A stretch of 64,000 nt of DNA from NCBI RefSeq assembly GCF_007827555.1, contig NZ_VISS01000006.1, positions 62,001 through 126,000 on the forward strand, read 5' to 3'. This stretch comes from Aeribacillus composti (GTDB lineage Bacteria > Bacillota > Bacilli > Bacillales > Aeribacillaceae). The notes below the pieces were generated by a model. The model had not been told where the DNA came from. It worked only from the letters and a program-made list of their open reading frames with translations, and searched no databases. Shown piece by piece: positions 8,839-17,191 of the stretch. The position numbers were made by a program, and so were the translations under genes. Every line of letters begins with the position of its first letter. Position 1 is the first letter of the stretch.

Positions 8839-10170
8839 ATGGCAAAAGAAATTTTTATGCCGAAGCTGAGCAGTACGATGGAAGTCGGCACACTCCTTCA
8901 ATGGTTTAAAGAAGAAGGAGAATCCGTTGATATCGGCGAACCGTTATTTGAGATAATGACCGATAAAATCAATATTGAAGTTGAGGCATATGACAGAGGA
9001 ATATTGTTGAAAAAATATTTCCAACCGGATGACCAAATTCCGGTCAATCAAGTGATCGGATATATCGGCGAACCGGGGGAAAAGGTTCCTGACGAGCCGC
9101 CGGCTTTATCAGAGGAATCAAACGAACAATCCGGTGAAAAGACTGAACAGTCTGAAACAAACGAAGACGCTGTCGAAGTAAAAAGCAATGAGAATGGTAA
9201 AGTACGAGCCACACCTGCCGCAAGACGTTTAGCAAAAGAAGCGCAAGTGGATCTTCGAAACATTGTAGGAAGCGGGCCAAAAGGACGCATACACCTTAAA
9301 GATGTGAAGCAATATTTAGAAACAGAAAAGGCACAACCGAAAGCATCGCCGCTGGCAAGAAAAATTGCAGAGCATGAGAATATAGATTTGAAGGCGCTTC
9401 AAGGCTCAGGTGCAGGAGGCAAGGTGATGAAACAGGATGTTATCAACGCCATTCAAGCATCAAGTCAGAAAGCTCAGCAGTCTGAAGTTCGGAAGAAACT
9501 ATCCGGATTGCGGAAAGTGGTTGCCGACAGAATGGTGCAAAGCGCATTTACTGCTCCACATGTTACATTGGCCAGCGATATTGATATGACAAAAGCAATC
9601 GAAATGAGAACAGCGCTTCTTCCGGTTGTCGAAAAACAAACTGGATTCCGCTTAACTTATACAGACATTATTATCAAAGCAGTCGGTACAGCTTTATCAC
9701 GATTCCCTGAAGTGAACGTTCATTTGGAGCATGATGAAATCATTTATAAAAATGAAGTTAATGTTGGAGTGGCAGTTGCGGTAAAAGACGGTTTAATGGT
9801 GCCGGTAATTAAACAAGTTGAGCAGAAAGGATTGGCCGCTATTTGTGCAGAAGCAAAAGATTTAAGCAAACGTGCAAGGGAACAAAAACTCCGGCCTGAC
9901 GAGCTTAAAGGCTCTACCTTTACGATCAGCAATCTCGGCATGTATCCGATAGATGTATTTACACCGATTATTAATCAGCCGGAAATAGCCATTTTAGGTG
10001 TTGGTAGAACCCAAGAAAAAACTGTAGTAGTCAACGGGGAAATCGTCATTCGGCCGATGATGACAGCCAGCCTGTCTTTTGATCACCGTGTAATAGATGG
10101 AGCACCTGCTGCAGAATTTTTGGCTGAAGTAAAACGCATTCTTGAAAACCCGTATGAAATGATCTTATAA
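8839..10170 (+). CDS. Dihydrolipoamide acyltransferase E2 with two subunit-binding domains
   Basis: This 443-residue E2 core protein has one N-terminal lipoyl domain (lipoylated Lys43 in IMTDKINIE), a charged linker (about 85-120), two consecutive peripheral subunit-binding domains (about 122-158, ATPAARRLAKE to KGRIHLKDV; and 167-205, ASPLARKIAEH to GGKVMKQDV), then a catalytic domain ending in the DHRVIDGAPAAEF motif with the catalytic His. Most bacterial E2 proteins have one binding domain, so the tandem pair is unusual. It would carry acyl groups from E1 to CoA. The ATG follows AAAAGGGGGGGAG. Confidence 0.9.
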   Translation: MAKEIFMPKLSSTMEVGTLLQWFKEEGESVDIGEPLFEIMTDKINIEVEAYDRGILLKKYFQPDDQIPVNQVIGYIGEPGEKVPDEPPALSEESNEQSGEKTEQSETNEDAVEVKSNENGKVRATPAARRLAKEAQVDLRNIVGSGPKGRIHLKDVKQYLETEKAQPKASPLARKIAEHENIDLKALQGSGAGGKVMKQDVINAIQASSQKAQQSEVRKKLSGLRKVVADRMVQSAFTAPHVTLASDIDMTKAIEMRTALLPVVEKQTGFRLTYTDIIIKAVGTALSRFPEVNVHLEHDEIIYKNEVNVGVAVAVKDGLMVPVIKQVEQKGLAAICAEAKDLSKRAREQKLRPDELKGSTFTISNLGMYPIDVFTPIINQPEIAILGVGRTQEKTVVVNGEIVIRPMMTASLSFDHRVIDGAPAAEFLAEVKRILENPYEMIL

Positions 10171-10184
10171 GGAGGGGGCTCAAT

Positions 10185-11567
10185 TTGACAAAATCGTATG
10201 ATATTGCAGTAATTGGCGGTGGACCAGGAGGCTACATGGCAGCACTTCATGCAGCTCGGTTTGGAAAAAAAGTAATGCTAGTCGAAAAAGATTTTTTGGG
10301 CGGCACATGTTTAAATAGAGGCTGCATCCCTTCCAAAACATGGTTGAAAAACGCTGAAATTATTGAGGCAATTGAATTATCAAGAGAATGGGGAATTCAA
10401 ACGGACAACATCACGATTTCATTAGACAAAATGAAAAAGCGCAAAGACGAAGTCATCTCCCGTCTCAGAAACGGTGTTATGTTTTTGTTAAAGCAAGGAA
10501 AAATTGATGTATATGAGGCAGAAGGCTTTGTAGAAGAAGGAAATATTGTAAAAGTAGTTTCGGATAAAAAAGAGGAACGTGTTCAAACAGACAAAATTAT
10601 TGTGGCAACCGGTTCATCTCCTTCCGTTCCCCCAATAGATGGACTGGACTCTGCGTCTTTTTATACAAGCGATACCATTTTTGATATTGAAAAAATACCA
10701 AGCTCCCTAACCATAATTGGCGGCGGAGTCATTGGGGTGGAGTTAGCTACTATTTTTTCCAGTCTAAAAACAAATGTAACGATCATTGAAATGGGCGGAC
10801 GGATTATTCCAACTGAAGATGCTGACGCCTCCAAAGCGCTTGCTAAATCGCTGCAGAAAAAAGGAGTCCAAATTTTAACAGATGCGAAAGTAACAAGCGT
10901 GAAACAAAACGGAGACAAAACCATTGTCGAATGTCTAAATGAAAAAGGCGAATCGGTATCGGTAGAAGGGGAGGCGCTTTTAGTAAGCGTTGGAAGAAAA
11001 CCTAATTTATCTGCCGTTCAGGCATTAAAGCTAGAACAAAACGGGCCTTTTATTAAAGTGAACGAAAAAATGGAAACGAGCTATCCGAATATTTATGCTG
11101 TCGGCGATGTCATAGGAGGATATCAGCTGGCGCATGCGGCATATATGGAAGGAATTGTTGCCGCATCGAACGCAGCAGGCTGTGAACGGAAAATGGATGA
11201 AAAAGTTGTTCCCAGGTGCATTTTTACGCTTCCAGAAGTAGCTAGTGTTGGCTTGACAGAAGAGGAGGCCGAGCGCAAAGGGCTGCAAGTAAAGGCTGAA
11301 AGATTTGATCTTGCCGGAAATGGAAAAGCGCTTGTTTCTGGCGACACATCAGGATTTATAAAAATAGTGTATGATGAAAAATATGGAGAAATAATTGGAG
11401 TCACAATGGTTGGCCCACACGTGACTGAAATGATTTCAGAAGCTTCCTCTTTCATATCCCTGGAAGGCACTGTAGAAGAGCTGGCCAATATGATCCACCC
11501 TCACCCAACCATATCTGAATCGTTTTTTGACGTCGCAAGAAACATTATAGACAAAAGTAAAAAATAA
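10185..11567 (+). CDS. lpdA: Dihydrolipoamide dehydrogenase (E3)
   Basis: A 460-residue flavoprotein with the FAD motif GGGPGG (residues 11-16), the redox disulfide CLNRGC (Cys42/Cys47), an NAD-binding GGGVIGVE segment and the C-terminal HPHPTISE with the catalytic His-Glu pair. It reoxidises the lipoyl groups of the E2 at 8839 with NAD. The start is TTG 10185, preceded by AAGGAGGGGG, 14 bp after E2. As the last gene of the four, it gives the complex its own E3 rather than relying on a shared housekeeping one. Confidence 0.93.
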   Translation: MTKSYDIAVIGGGPGGYMAALHAARFGKKVMLVEKDFLGGTCLNRGCIPSKTWLKNAEIIEAIELSREWGIQTDNITISLDKMKKRKDEVISRLRNGVMFLLKQGKIDVYEAEGFVEEGNIVKVVSDKKEERVQTDKIIVATGSSPSVPPIDGLDSASFYTSDTIFDIEKIPSSLTIIGGGVIGVELATIFSSLKTNVTIIEMGGRIIPTEDADASKALAKSLQKKGVQILTDAKVTSVKQNGDKTIVECLNEKGESVSVEGEALLVSVGRKPNLSAVQALKLEQNGPFIKVNEKMETSYPNIYAVGDVIGGYQLAHAAYMEGIVAASNAAGCERKMDEKVVPRCIFTLPEVASVGLTEEEAERKGLQVKAERFDLAGNGKALVSGDTSGFIKIVYDEKYGEIIGVTMVGPHVTEMISEASSFISLEGTVEELANMIHPHPTISESFFDVARNIIDKSKK

Positions 11568-11583
11568 TAGCGTGATGTAAAAA

Positions 11584-11655
11584 GGGCTTATTTACAATTG
11601 TTATACTAATTAACATTTAGTAAAACAAATTTGTAAATAAGCTCTTATTTTTTCT
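11584..11655 (+). terminator. Rho-independent terminator after lpdA
   Basis: GGGCTTATTTACAA (11584-11597) pairs with TTGTAAATAAGCTC (11631-11644) across an AT-rich 33-base loop and is followed by TTATTTTTT. It separates the dehydrogenase operon from the next PTS operon. Confidence 0.68.
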
Positions 11656-11672
11656 AATTTAATTAAAAAGTA

Positions 11673-11701
11673 TTGACTCGATAATTCGAACAATTTAAAA
11701 T
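11673..11701 (+). promoter_or_regulatory. Sigma-A promoter of the galactitol-type PTS operon
   Basis: TTGACT (11673-11678) and TAAAAT (11696-11701) with a 17-bp spacer. It has the same -35 hexamer as the promoters at 1626 and 6759. Confidence 0.68.
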
Positions 11702-11706
11702 ATTAT

Positions 11707-11718
11707 TAACAAATGTAA
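11707..11718 (+). promoter_or_regulatory. Operator-like motif TAACAAATGTAA
   Basis: TAACA-AA-TGTAA starts 5 bp after the -10 box and differs by one base from each operator of the first PTS operon. It is a likely site for the SorC-type regulator at 18240 or its paralogue at 5558. Confidence 0.5.
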
Positions 11719-11748
11719 TATTAAAGAACTTTTGGAAAGGGGATGAGA

Positions 11749-11823
11749 ATGTTCCAAATGATTGTCTTTCCTTATAAAGCAATAGGGAGATGGTTTTATG
11801 GAGAAGTTTGTACATCTAGATGA
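11749..11823 (+). CDS. Possible 24-residue leader peptide overlapping gatA
   Basis: An ATG at 11749 stands after the strongest Shine-Dalgarno site in this leader (GGAAAGGGG, 11734-11742) and opens a 24-codon frame reading MFQMIVFPYKAIGRWFYGEV plus four residues, with its stop at 11821-11823. It overlaps the first 26 bases of the EIIA gene in another frame. It could couple translation to gatA or be a chance frame. No homology is known to me. Confidence 0.28.
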   Translation: MFQMIVFPYKAIGRWFYGEVCTSR

Positions 11824-12265
11824 AGATATCATTTGCTTGGATGTCGACAAAAAAACGAATGAAGATGTAATTACTTATATGTTTGAAAAAATGAAAAAAA
11901 AGAATTATGTGAAGGAATCGTTTCTTAAAGCTGTTTTAAGTAGGGAAAAAGTATATTCTACTGGTTTACCTCTTGAAAATATGGGGGTAGCGATTCCACA
12001 TACGGATCCCGAACATGTTAACATTCCAACTGTTGGTGTTGCAGTTCTTCGTGAACCTGTGACTTTTCAAATGATGGGAAATCCATCTCAATCTGTAGAA
12101 GTAGAAATAGTTTTTATACTAGCAATTAAAGATCCTAGTAAGCAGTTAACAATGTTAGAAAAATTGATGGAAATGTTTCAAAATAATGATGAAATGTTTA
12201 AATTAAAAAATGCTAGGGAAAAAGCTGAAATATACAAAATATTAGATAATAAATTCAATTTATAA
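11798..12265 (+). CDS. gatA: PTS galactitol-type EIIA subunit
   Basis: A 155-residue EIIA of the fructose/mannitol fold, with the phosphorylation site in MGVAIPHTDPEHV (His68). It should take phosphate from HPr and pass it to the EIIB at 13731. GGGAGATGG precedes the ATG. This is the first full gene of an operon with the galactitol-type EIIC and EIIB, an alcohol dehydrogenase and two short-chain dehydrogenases. Galactitol is the type substrate of the family; related permeases take other polyols, so the substrate is left open. Confidence 0.85.
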   Translation: MEKFVHLDEDIICLDVDKKTNEDVITYMFEKMKKKNYVKESFLKAVLSREKVYSTGLPLENMGVAIPHTDPEHVNIPTVGVAVLREPVTFQMMGNPSQSVEVEIVFILAIKDPSKQLTMLEKLMEMFQNNDEMFKLKNAREKAEIYKILDNKFNL

Positions 12266-12319
12266 AATTTTAAAATGTAAGCGTTTTAAATACCTTATTT
12301 ATTACAGGGGGTGGGTGAA

Positions 12320-13705
12320 ATGATTAAACAAGCTGTTGATTTTATTCTTGATTTAGGACCATCCATCATGTTGCCTATCATAATGACAATTTTCGGATTG
12401 ATTTTAAAACAAGGATTTAAAAAATCATTTCGGGCTGCTTTGACAATTGGAATTGGTTTTGTTGGAGTAAACCTTGTCATTACTCTTTTAACTAATTCAT
12501 TAGGTCCAGCTACAGAGGCAATGGTCAAAAAACTTGGTTTGGAGTTGGGAATTTTAGATGTTGGCTGGCCGATAGGTGCAGCTATTTCATTTGGTACTCC
12601 AGTCGCTCCACTTATGATTCCTTTAGTACTAATTTTAAATGTTATTTTATTGTCGATTAATTTTACTAAAACTTTAAATGTTGATATTTGGAACTTTTGG
12701 CATTTAATTTTTGCAGCTTCTGTTACTTATTATGCTTATGACAATATGATACTTGCATTGTTTGTGGGTTTAGTGGTTTCTGCGATTACATTAAAACTAG
12801 CCGACTGGACAGCACCAGCTGTTGAACACCATTTTGGCTTAAAAGGCGTGTCTTTAGCACACTCGGAAACGGTCAATTTTGCCCCAATCACTTACGCAAC
12901 AAATAGAATATTGGACAAAATACCGGGAATTAACAAAATTCATGCAGATCCTGAAACTTTAAGTAAAAGATTTGGAATATTTGGGGAACCGTTGATGATG
13001 GGGCTAATTTTAGGAATGCTAATTAGTATCCTTGGAGGCTACGATTTAAAGGGAATTTTAACACTTGGCGTACAAATGGCAGCTGTGTTAGTTCTTTTGC
13101 CTCGGATGGTATCCCTCCTTATGGAAGGGCTGATCCCTATCTCTGAAGGCGCAAGAGATTACATTAATAAAAAATTTCCTGGAAAAAACGTATATATTGG
13201 ATTAGATGCTGCTATTGTAATTGGTAATCCAGCAAATATGGCAGTAGCTTTAATTATGGTTCCTATAACGATTCTTTTGGCCGTGATTCTTCCATACAAT
13301 CAAATGTTACCATTTACAGATTTAGCGGTTCTGCCTTTTACCGTCATTTGGGCTGTAGCAGCAGCTAGAGGAAATATTGTTAGGGGATTAATTAATGCTA
13401 TCATTACGATCATGATTGTTCTTTTTATAGCAACGAATTTAGCGGAATTGGCAACAACAATGGGAAGAGCAGTAGGTTTTGATTTTCCTGAGGGAGCTTC
13501 GTTGATTTCTGGTATTGATTTAGGATCTCATGTTATTCCTTGGATCATCGTTCGTTTACTGGACCCAACAAATCCTTATTTTATTGCTGCAATTATATGC
13601 GCAGTACTATATGGGTTGATTTGGTATTGGGTGAGAAATGATATCAAAAAGCAATTCGCAAAGGAAATGGGAATCTTGGAAGAGAATAATAAAAATATAG
13701 AATAG
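12320..13705 (+). CDS. gatC: PTS galactitol-type EIIC permease
   Basis: A 461-residue membrane permease with many transmembrane segments, matching GatC-type EIIC proteins: GFVGVNLVITLL, VGWPIGAAISFGTPVAPLMIP, RFGIFGEPLMMGLILGM and VYIGLDAAIVIGNPANMAVAL. It forms the transport channel and works with the separate EIIA and EIIB proteins. ATG 12320 follows AGGGGGTGG; the GTG at 12311 lies inside that ribosome binding site and is not the start. It lies 54 bp after gatA. Confidence 0.9.
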   Translation: MIKQAVDFILDLGPSIMLPIIMTIFGLILKQGFKKSFRAALTIGIGFVGVNLVITLLTNSLGPATEAMVKKLGLELGILDVGWPIGAAISFGTPVAPLMIPLVLILNVILLSINFTKTLNVDIWNFWHLIFAASVTYYAYDNMILALFVGLVVSAITLKLADWTAPAVEHHFGLKGVSLAHSETVNFAPITYATNRILDKIPGINKIHADPETLSKRFGIFGEPLMMGLILGMLISILGGYDLKGILTLGVQMAAVLVLLPRMVSLLMEGLIPISEGARDYINKKFPGKNVYIGLDAAIVIGNPANMAVALIMVPITILLAVILPYNQMLPFTDLAVLPFTVIWAVAAARGNIVRGLINAIITIMIVLFIATNLAELATTMGRAVGFDFPEGASLISGIDLGSHVIPWIIVRLLDPTNPYFIAAIICAVLYGLIWYWVRNDIKKQFAKEMGILEENNKNIE

Positions 13706-13730
13706 CAAAAAATATGAGGGAGGAATAAAT

Positions 13731-14015
13731 TTGGCACAGAAAAAAATTTTAGTATGTTGCGGAACAGCTGTTGCCACTTCTACTGTAGTTGCCAAAAAGA
13801 TTGAAGAAGTTTTAAAAAATAAAGGATTCAATGTAGCTGTTGAACAATGCAAGGCTGCAGAAGTGCCTGTAAAAGCTGAAAATGCTGATGTAATCGTTAC
13901 GACAACACCAGTAAGTAATGTTGGGGATGTGCCAGTTATTCAGACTGTCTCTTTTTTAACGGGTGTTGGGATTGATGATGATATTAACAAAATTATTGAA
14001 TATTTAAACAAGTAA
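13731..14015 (+). CDS. gatB: PTS galactitol-type EIIB subunit
   Basis: A 94-residue EIIB protein of the lactose/cellobiose-like fold. VCCGTAVATSTVVAKKI at the start is the GatB signature, and Cys10 aligns with the phosphorylated cysteine. It relays phosphate from EIIA (11798) to the substrate in EIIC (12320). The start is TTG 13731 after GGGAGGAATAAA, 25 bp downstream of gatC. Together the three genes are a complete permease. Confidence 0.88.
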   Translation: MAQKKILVCCGTAVATSTVVAKKIEEVLKNKGFNVAVEQCKAAEVPVKAENADVIVTTTPVSNVGDVPVIQTVSFLTGVGIDDDINKIIEYLNK

Positions 14016-14029
14016 CATGTATCAGGAAA

Positions 14030-14076
14030 AAGAGTTAGATTTCAAATTCCTTAAAAAAGAAATCTAACTCTTCTTT
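14030..14076 (+). terminator. Hairpin after gatB, possibly a leaky terminator
   Basis: AAGAGTTAGATTTC (14030-14043) pairs perfectly with GAAATCTAACTCTT (14059-14072), followed only by CTTTC. The weak T tract suggests partial termination or mRNA stabilisation inside the operon, lowering expression of the genes after the permease. Confidence 0.5.
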
Positions 14077-14092
14077 CAATTCGGAGGTTGTT

Positions 14093-14521
14093 ATGAAAAA
14101 GTATAGGTATAGTAAATGGATGGTTTGCAGTAAAAATTTTGTTCCTTTGATTTTAATGGTTGGTTTGTTTGGTTATGGGATATATGGCTATCTTATTGAT
14201 GAACATAATGAATTATATAAACTATTAATCGTTGTTATGCCTTTTTTAATATTATCCTCCGTTATTGGTTTACAATTTCCTTCTTCTATCACGGTAACGA
14301 AAGAAGGAATTTTATTTGAAGGATTTGGCAGACAGCATAAATATGATTGGAGTGAAGTTAAAAATGAAATGAAAATAAAAAAATATGATTTTGCTGGCCA
14401 AATATACATTCGCATAGGTAACCCGCGAATATTTGGCGGAAGATATTGGATTTCATATAAAATGGACGGTTACTCTGAATTATTAAGTGAATTAATAAAT
14501 AGAGGTGCTCGCGTACTTTAG
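14093..14521 (+). CDS. Small membrane protein of unknown function
   Basis: This 142-residue protein has two hydrophobic segments close together (about residues 13-32 and 43-60) and then a soluble domain rich in beta-type sequence with ITVTKEGILFEGFGRQHKYDWSEV. That layout recalls YcxB-like or PH-like membrane proteins, but I cannot assign it to a named family. TCGGAGG precedes the ATG. Its stop overlaps the ribosome binding site of the alcohol dehydrogenase gene, so translation is probably coupled. A role in the polyol operon is suggested only by position. Confidence 0.62.
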   Translation: MKKYRYSKWMVCSKNFVPLILMVGLFGYGIYGYLIDEHNELYKLLIVVMPFLILSSVIGLQFPSSITVTKEGILFEGFGRQHKYDWSEVKNEMKIKKYDFAGQIYIRIGNPRIFGGRYWISYKMDGYSELLSELINRGARVL

Positions 14522-14535
14522 TGGAGGAGATCAAT

Positions 14536-15561
14536 ATGAAAGCTGCTGTCTTTTATGATAGGGAGGATATAAGGTATGAAGAAAGACCAATTCCTCAAAT
14601 AGGTGAAAATGAAATTCTATTAAAAATGAAGATATGTGGTGTATGTGGAACTGATATTCATAAAGTAGTCGATAGAACTGTACCGCCTAATACAGTATTA
14701 GGGCATGAAGTAGCAGGGGAAATTGTACAAGTTGGTAAAAATGTTACACAATTTGAAGAAGGAGATCGTGTTTTTGTTGCCCATCATGTACCATGCTTCA
14801 CCTGTCATTATTGTAATAGAGGAAATTACAGTTTATGTACTCAGTTTAAAGCAACAAATCTAGATCCTGGTGGTTTTTCAGAATATATTCGAGTCTCTGC
14901 TGTTCATGTAAAACATACAATGGGAAAATTGCCATCTGCTATGAGCTTTGAAACAGGAGCTTTTGTAGAACCAGTTGCTTGTTGTTTGCATGGATTTGAG
15001 TCCATTGCATTAAATCCTGGAGATACAGTTTTTATAATGGGGGCAGGTCAAATAGGGTGCATTCAAATTCAATTGGCAAAATATTTCTTAGCTGACAGAG
15101 TAATCGTAAGTGATATTAACCCATTTCGGTTAAACAAATCATTAGAATTTGGTGCGGACTATATCATAAATAGCAAGAATGAACATGTGAGGGACAGAAT
15201 AATGGAAATAACAGATGGCCAAGGGGCAGATGTAGTTATTATTTCAGCTGGTGTTAATCATCTGTTGACGGAAGCAATGGAATGTGTAGGCAAAGGTGGG
15301 ACAATATTAGTATTTGCTCCGTTTAAGAGGGACCTTGTCCCATTACGGGCGGATAGGTTTTTTCAAGACGAAATTAAACTTGTTGGCTCCTATTCATCCA
15401 ATCCATATAATTACGATAAAGCATTACAACTACTTAAGATGGGTGTTGTAGAAGCGGATAAGATGATCACACATCGTTTCCATTTATCACAGCTGAATGA
15501 AGCCATTCAATGTGCACACAGTACTAAAGAGAATGTCCTAAAAGTATTGATTAAATCGTAA
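14536..15561 (+). CDS. Zinc-dependent polyol/alcohol dehydrogenase (sorbitol dehydrogenase-like)
   Basis: A 341-residue medium-chain dehydrogenase. Catalytic zinc ligands are Cys37 (CGVCGTDIH) and His57-Glu58 (LGHEVAGE); structural zinc cysteines are Cys87, Cys90, Cys93 and Cys101. The NAD-binding fold has IMGAGQIGCIQIQLAK. It is related to GatD, sorbitol and threonine dehydrogenases. In this operon it probably oxidises the phosphorylated polyol delivered by the PTS; exact substrate unknown. ATG 14536 follows GTGGAGGAG; an in-frame GTG at 14521 is part of that site. Confidence 0.87.
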   Translation: MKAAVFYDREDIRYEERPIPQIGENEILLKMKICGVCGTDIHKVVDRTVPPNTVLGHEVAGEIVQVGKNVTQFEEGDRVFVAHHVPCFTCHYCNRGNYSLCTQFKATNLDPGGFSEYIRVSAVHVKHTMGKLPSAMSFETGAFVEPVACCLHGFESIALNPGDTVFIMGAGQIGCIQIQLAKYFLADRVIVSDINPFRLNKSLEFGADYIINSKNEHVRDRIMEITDGQGADVVIISAGVNHLLTEAMECVGKGGTILVFAPFKRDLVPLRADRFFQDEIKLVGSYSSNPYNYDKALQLLKMGVVEADKMITHRFHLSQLNEAIQCAHSTKENVLKVLIKS

Positions 15562-15582
15562 TAAATGGTGGTGAAAAATCCT

Positions 15583-16278
15583 TTGGAAATAAAGTTAAAA
15601 AATAAAGTTGCGATCGTGGTTGGAAGTAATTTTATTTTTGGGAAAGAGATATGTTTAGCACTTGCTTTATCTGGCGCTGAGGTATGGATTCATCATTTTA
15701 ACGAGGAGGACAAAATTGAGCAAATTTCTAAAGAAATCTCCTCACTCGGCGGAACAGCAAAGGTCATAACCGATGATTTAAGAAACCCGAAAGAGGTTCA
15801 AAATGTTATTTTAGAAATTGCAAAGAGTAGCGGCAAGATTGATATTTTGGTCAATAATATGCACGTTTTATCCAAGAAAACCATTGTGGATTTAGAACCA
15901 CAGGATTGGATTGAAACATTGGAGTTCAACCTTGATATTCCGTTCTTATGCAGCAAGGAAGTGATTCCACACATGCTAAGAATTGGGGAGGGAAACATTA
16001 TTAACATTTCAGCAACTGCGGCAGTCACCGGTGAAATCGGCCCCCATTATGCAGCGTCGAAAAGCGCATTAAATTCAATGACTAAAGGATTGTCTAGGGA
16101 ATTCCGTGAATTTGGAATACGTGTAAATAGCATTTCTCCTGATATCGTTCAAACATCAACATCATTGTCTTCTCTCAGTAAAGCAGTTGCAAACACAGTT
16201 TTGTTTTTATGCTCTCCATATGCGACACATTTAAAAGGCGAAATAATTTTCCTTGGAGAGGAGGAAAATATTCATTGA
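15583..16278 (+). CDS. Short-chain dehydrogenase/reductase with altered glycine motif
   Basis: An SDR with NNMHV, a catalytic serine in INISATAAVTG and the active-site YAASK. The cofactor loop reads VGSNFIFGKEI, where the usual TGxxxGxG is expected, so the first and last glycines are kept but the middle one is replaced by bulky residues. The C-terminal part is short (about 231 residues in all). I prefer TTG 15583, nine bases after GGTGGTG; ATG 15565, five codon positions after the previous stop, is the alternative. It overlaps the next SDR by four bases. It may have weak or altered cofactor binding. Confidence 0.75.
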   Translation: MEIKLKNKVAIVVGSNFIFGKEICLALALSGAEVWIHHFNEEDKIEQISKEISSLGGTAKVITDDLRNPKEVQNVILEIAKSSGKIDILVNNMHVLSKKTIVDLEPQDWIETLEFNLDIPFLCSKEVIPHMLRIGEGNIINISATAAVTGEIGPHYAASKSALNSMTKGLSREFREFGIRVNSISPDIVQTSTSLSSLSKAVANTVLFLCSPYATHLKGEIIFLGEEENIH

Positions 16279-17027
16279 ATAGAGAGAATGTATTGGTAAT
16301 TGGAGGAGCGGCGGGCATTGGAAAACAGATTGTTTTAGACTTTGCCGGAAGGGGAAAAAAAGTAGCAGTAGCTGATATTAATAAAAAAGCACTTGATCAA
16401 CTAATCAATGAAAGCGGAAGACCAAATGACATTTTTAGTTTTGAAGTAGATGTATCGAACTGGGAAAGCGTTCAAAATATGATGACAAAAGTTAAAGAAA
16501 CTTTAAATTCGATTGATATTTTTGTTTATTCTGCAGGGATTACGAAACAAGTTTCTTTTTTGAATATTGATTGGGCATCGTGGAAAAAAACAATAGCTGT
16601 AAATTTACATGGACTTTTTTTCAGTACAAAAGCAGTGTTGCCATTAATGAAAAATAAAAATGGGGGTAGTATTATAATCATTGGATCTGGTTCTGCCATA
16701 ACCGGTTCAGGCGGAGGTATCCATTATGCTGCTTCAAAAGGTGGTGCTTTTGGATTTATGAGATCTTTAGTAGGAGAGCTAGGTAAAGAAGGAATTAACA
16801 TAAATGTGATTGCTCCTCGTGTAATTGAATCGGACATGCTTGACCGCTTGTATCCTTCAGAGGGATCCAAAAATACTCTAAAAAAAGAAATTCCGATAGG
16901 CAGACTAGGTAAACCTTCTGATATTTCAAATCTCACTAATTTTTTGTCTAATGAAGAATCAGCATATATTCATGGACAAATCATTATTGCAGATGGCGGG
17001 AGAACATTTAGACCAAAAAGCGGTTAA
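16275..17027 (+). CDS. Short-chain dehydrogenase/reductase
   Basis: A 250-residue classical SDR with an intact cofactor motif GGAAGIGKQ, NNAG-type segment VYSAGITKQ, a catalytic serine in IIGSGSAITGSGGG, and YAASKGGAFGFM. It ends in the usual GQIIIADGGRTF. The start is TTG 16275, overlapping the previous stop as TTGA, with GAGAGGAGGAAAA upstream. The longer frame from 16209 has no ribosome binding site. As the last operon gene it should act on the same polyol or ketose. Substrate not identifiable. Confidence 0.85.
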   Translation: MNRENVLVIGGAAGIGKQIVLDFAGRGKKVAVADINKKALDQLINESGRPNDIFSFEVDVSNWESVQNMMTKVKETLNSIDIFVYSAGITKQVSFLNIDWASWKKTIAVNLHGLFFSTKAVLPLMKNKNGGSIIIIGSGSAITGSGGGIHYAASKGGAFGFMRSLVGELGKEGININVIAPRVIESDMLDRLYPSEGSKNTLKKEIPIGRLGKPSDISNLTNFLSNEESAYIHGQIIIADGGRTFRPKSG

Positions 17028-17191
17028 GTTCACTTGATTAGTTTTGAACTTGATCATCTATTTCTTGAGCTTTACAAGAACCATTTTTTCATCTTAAAAA
17101 TAATGGTCAATATTGTATTGGGGCAACTTTATGTTCAAAAAACAATAGCTATATGTGTTTTTCGTTCATAATTGTTTTTGCTCACATAAAA

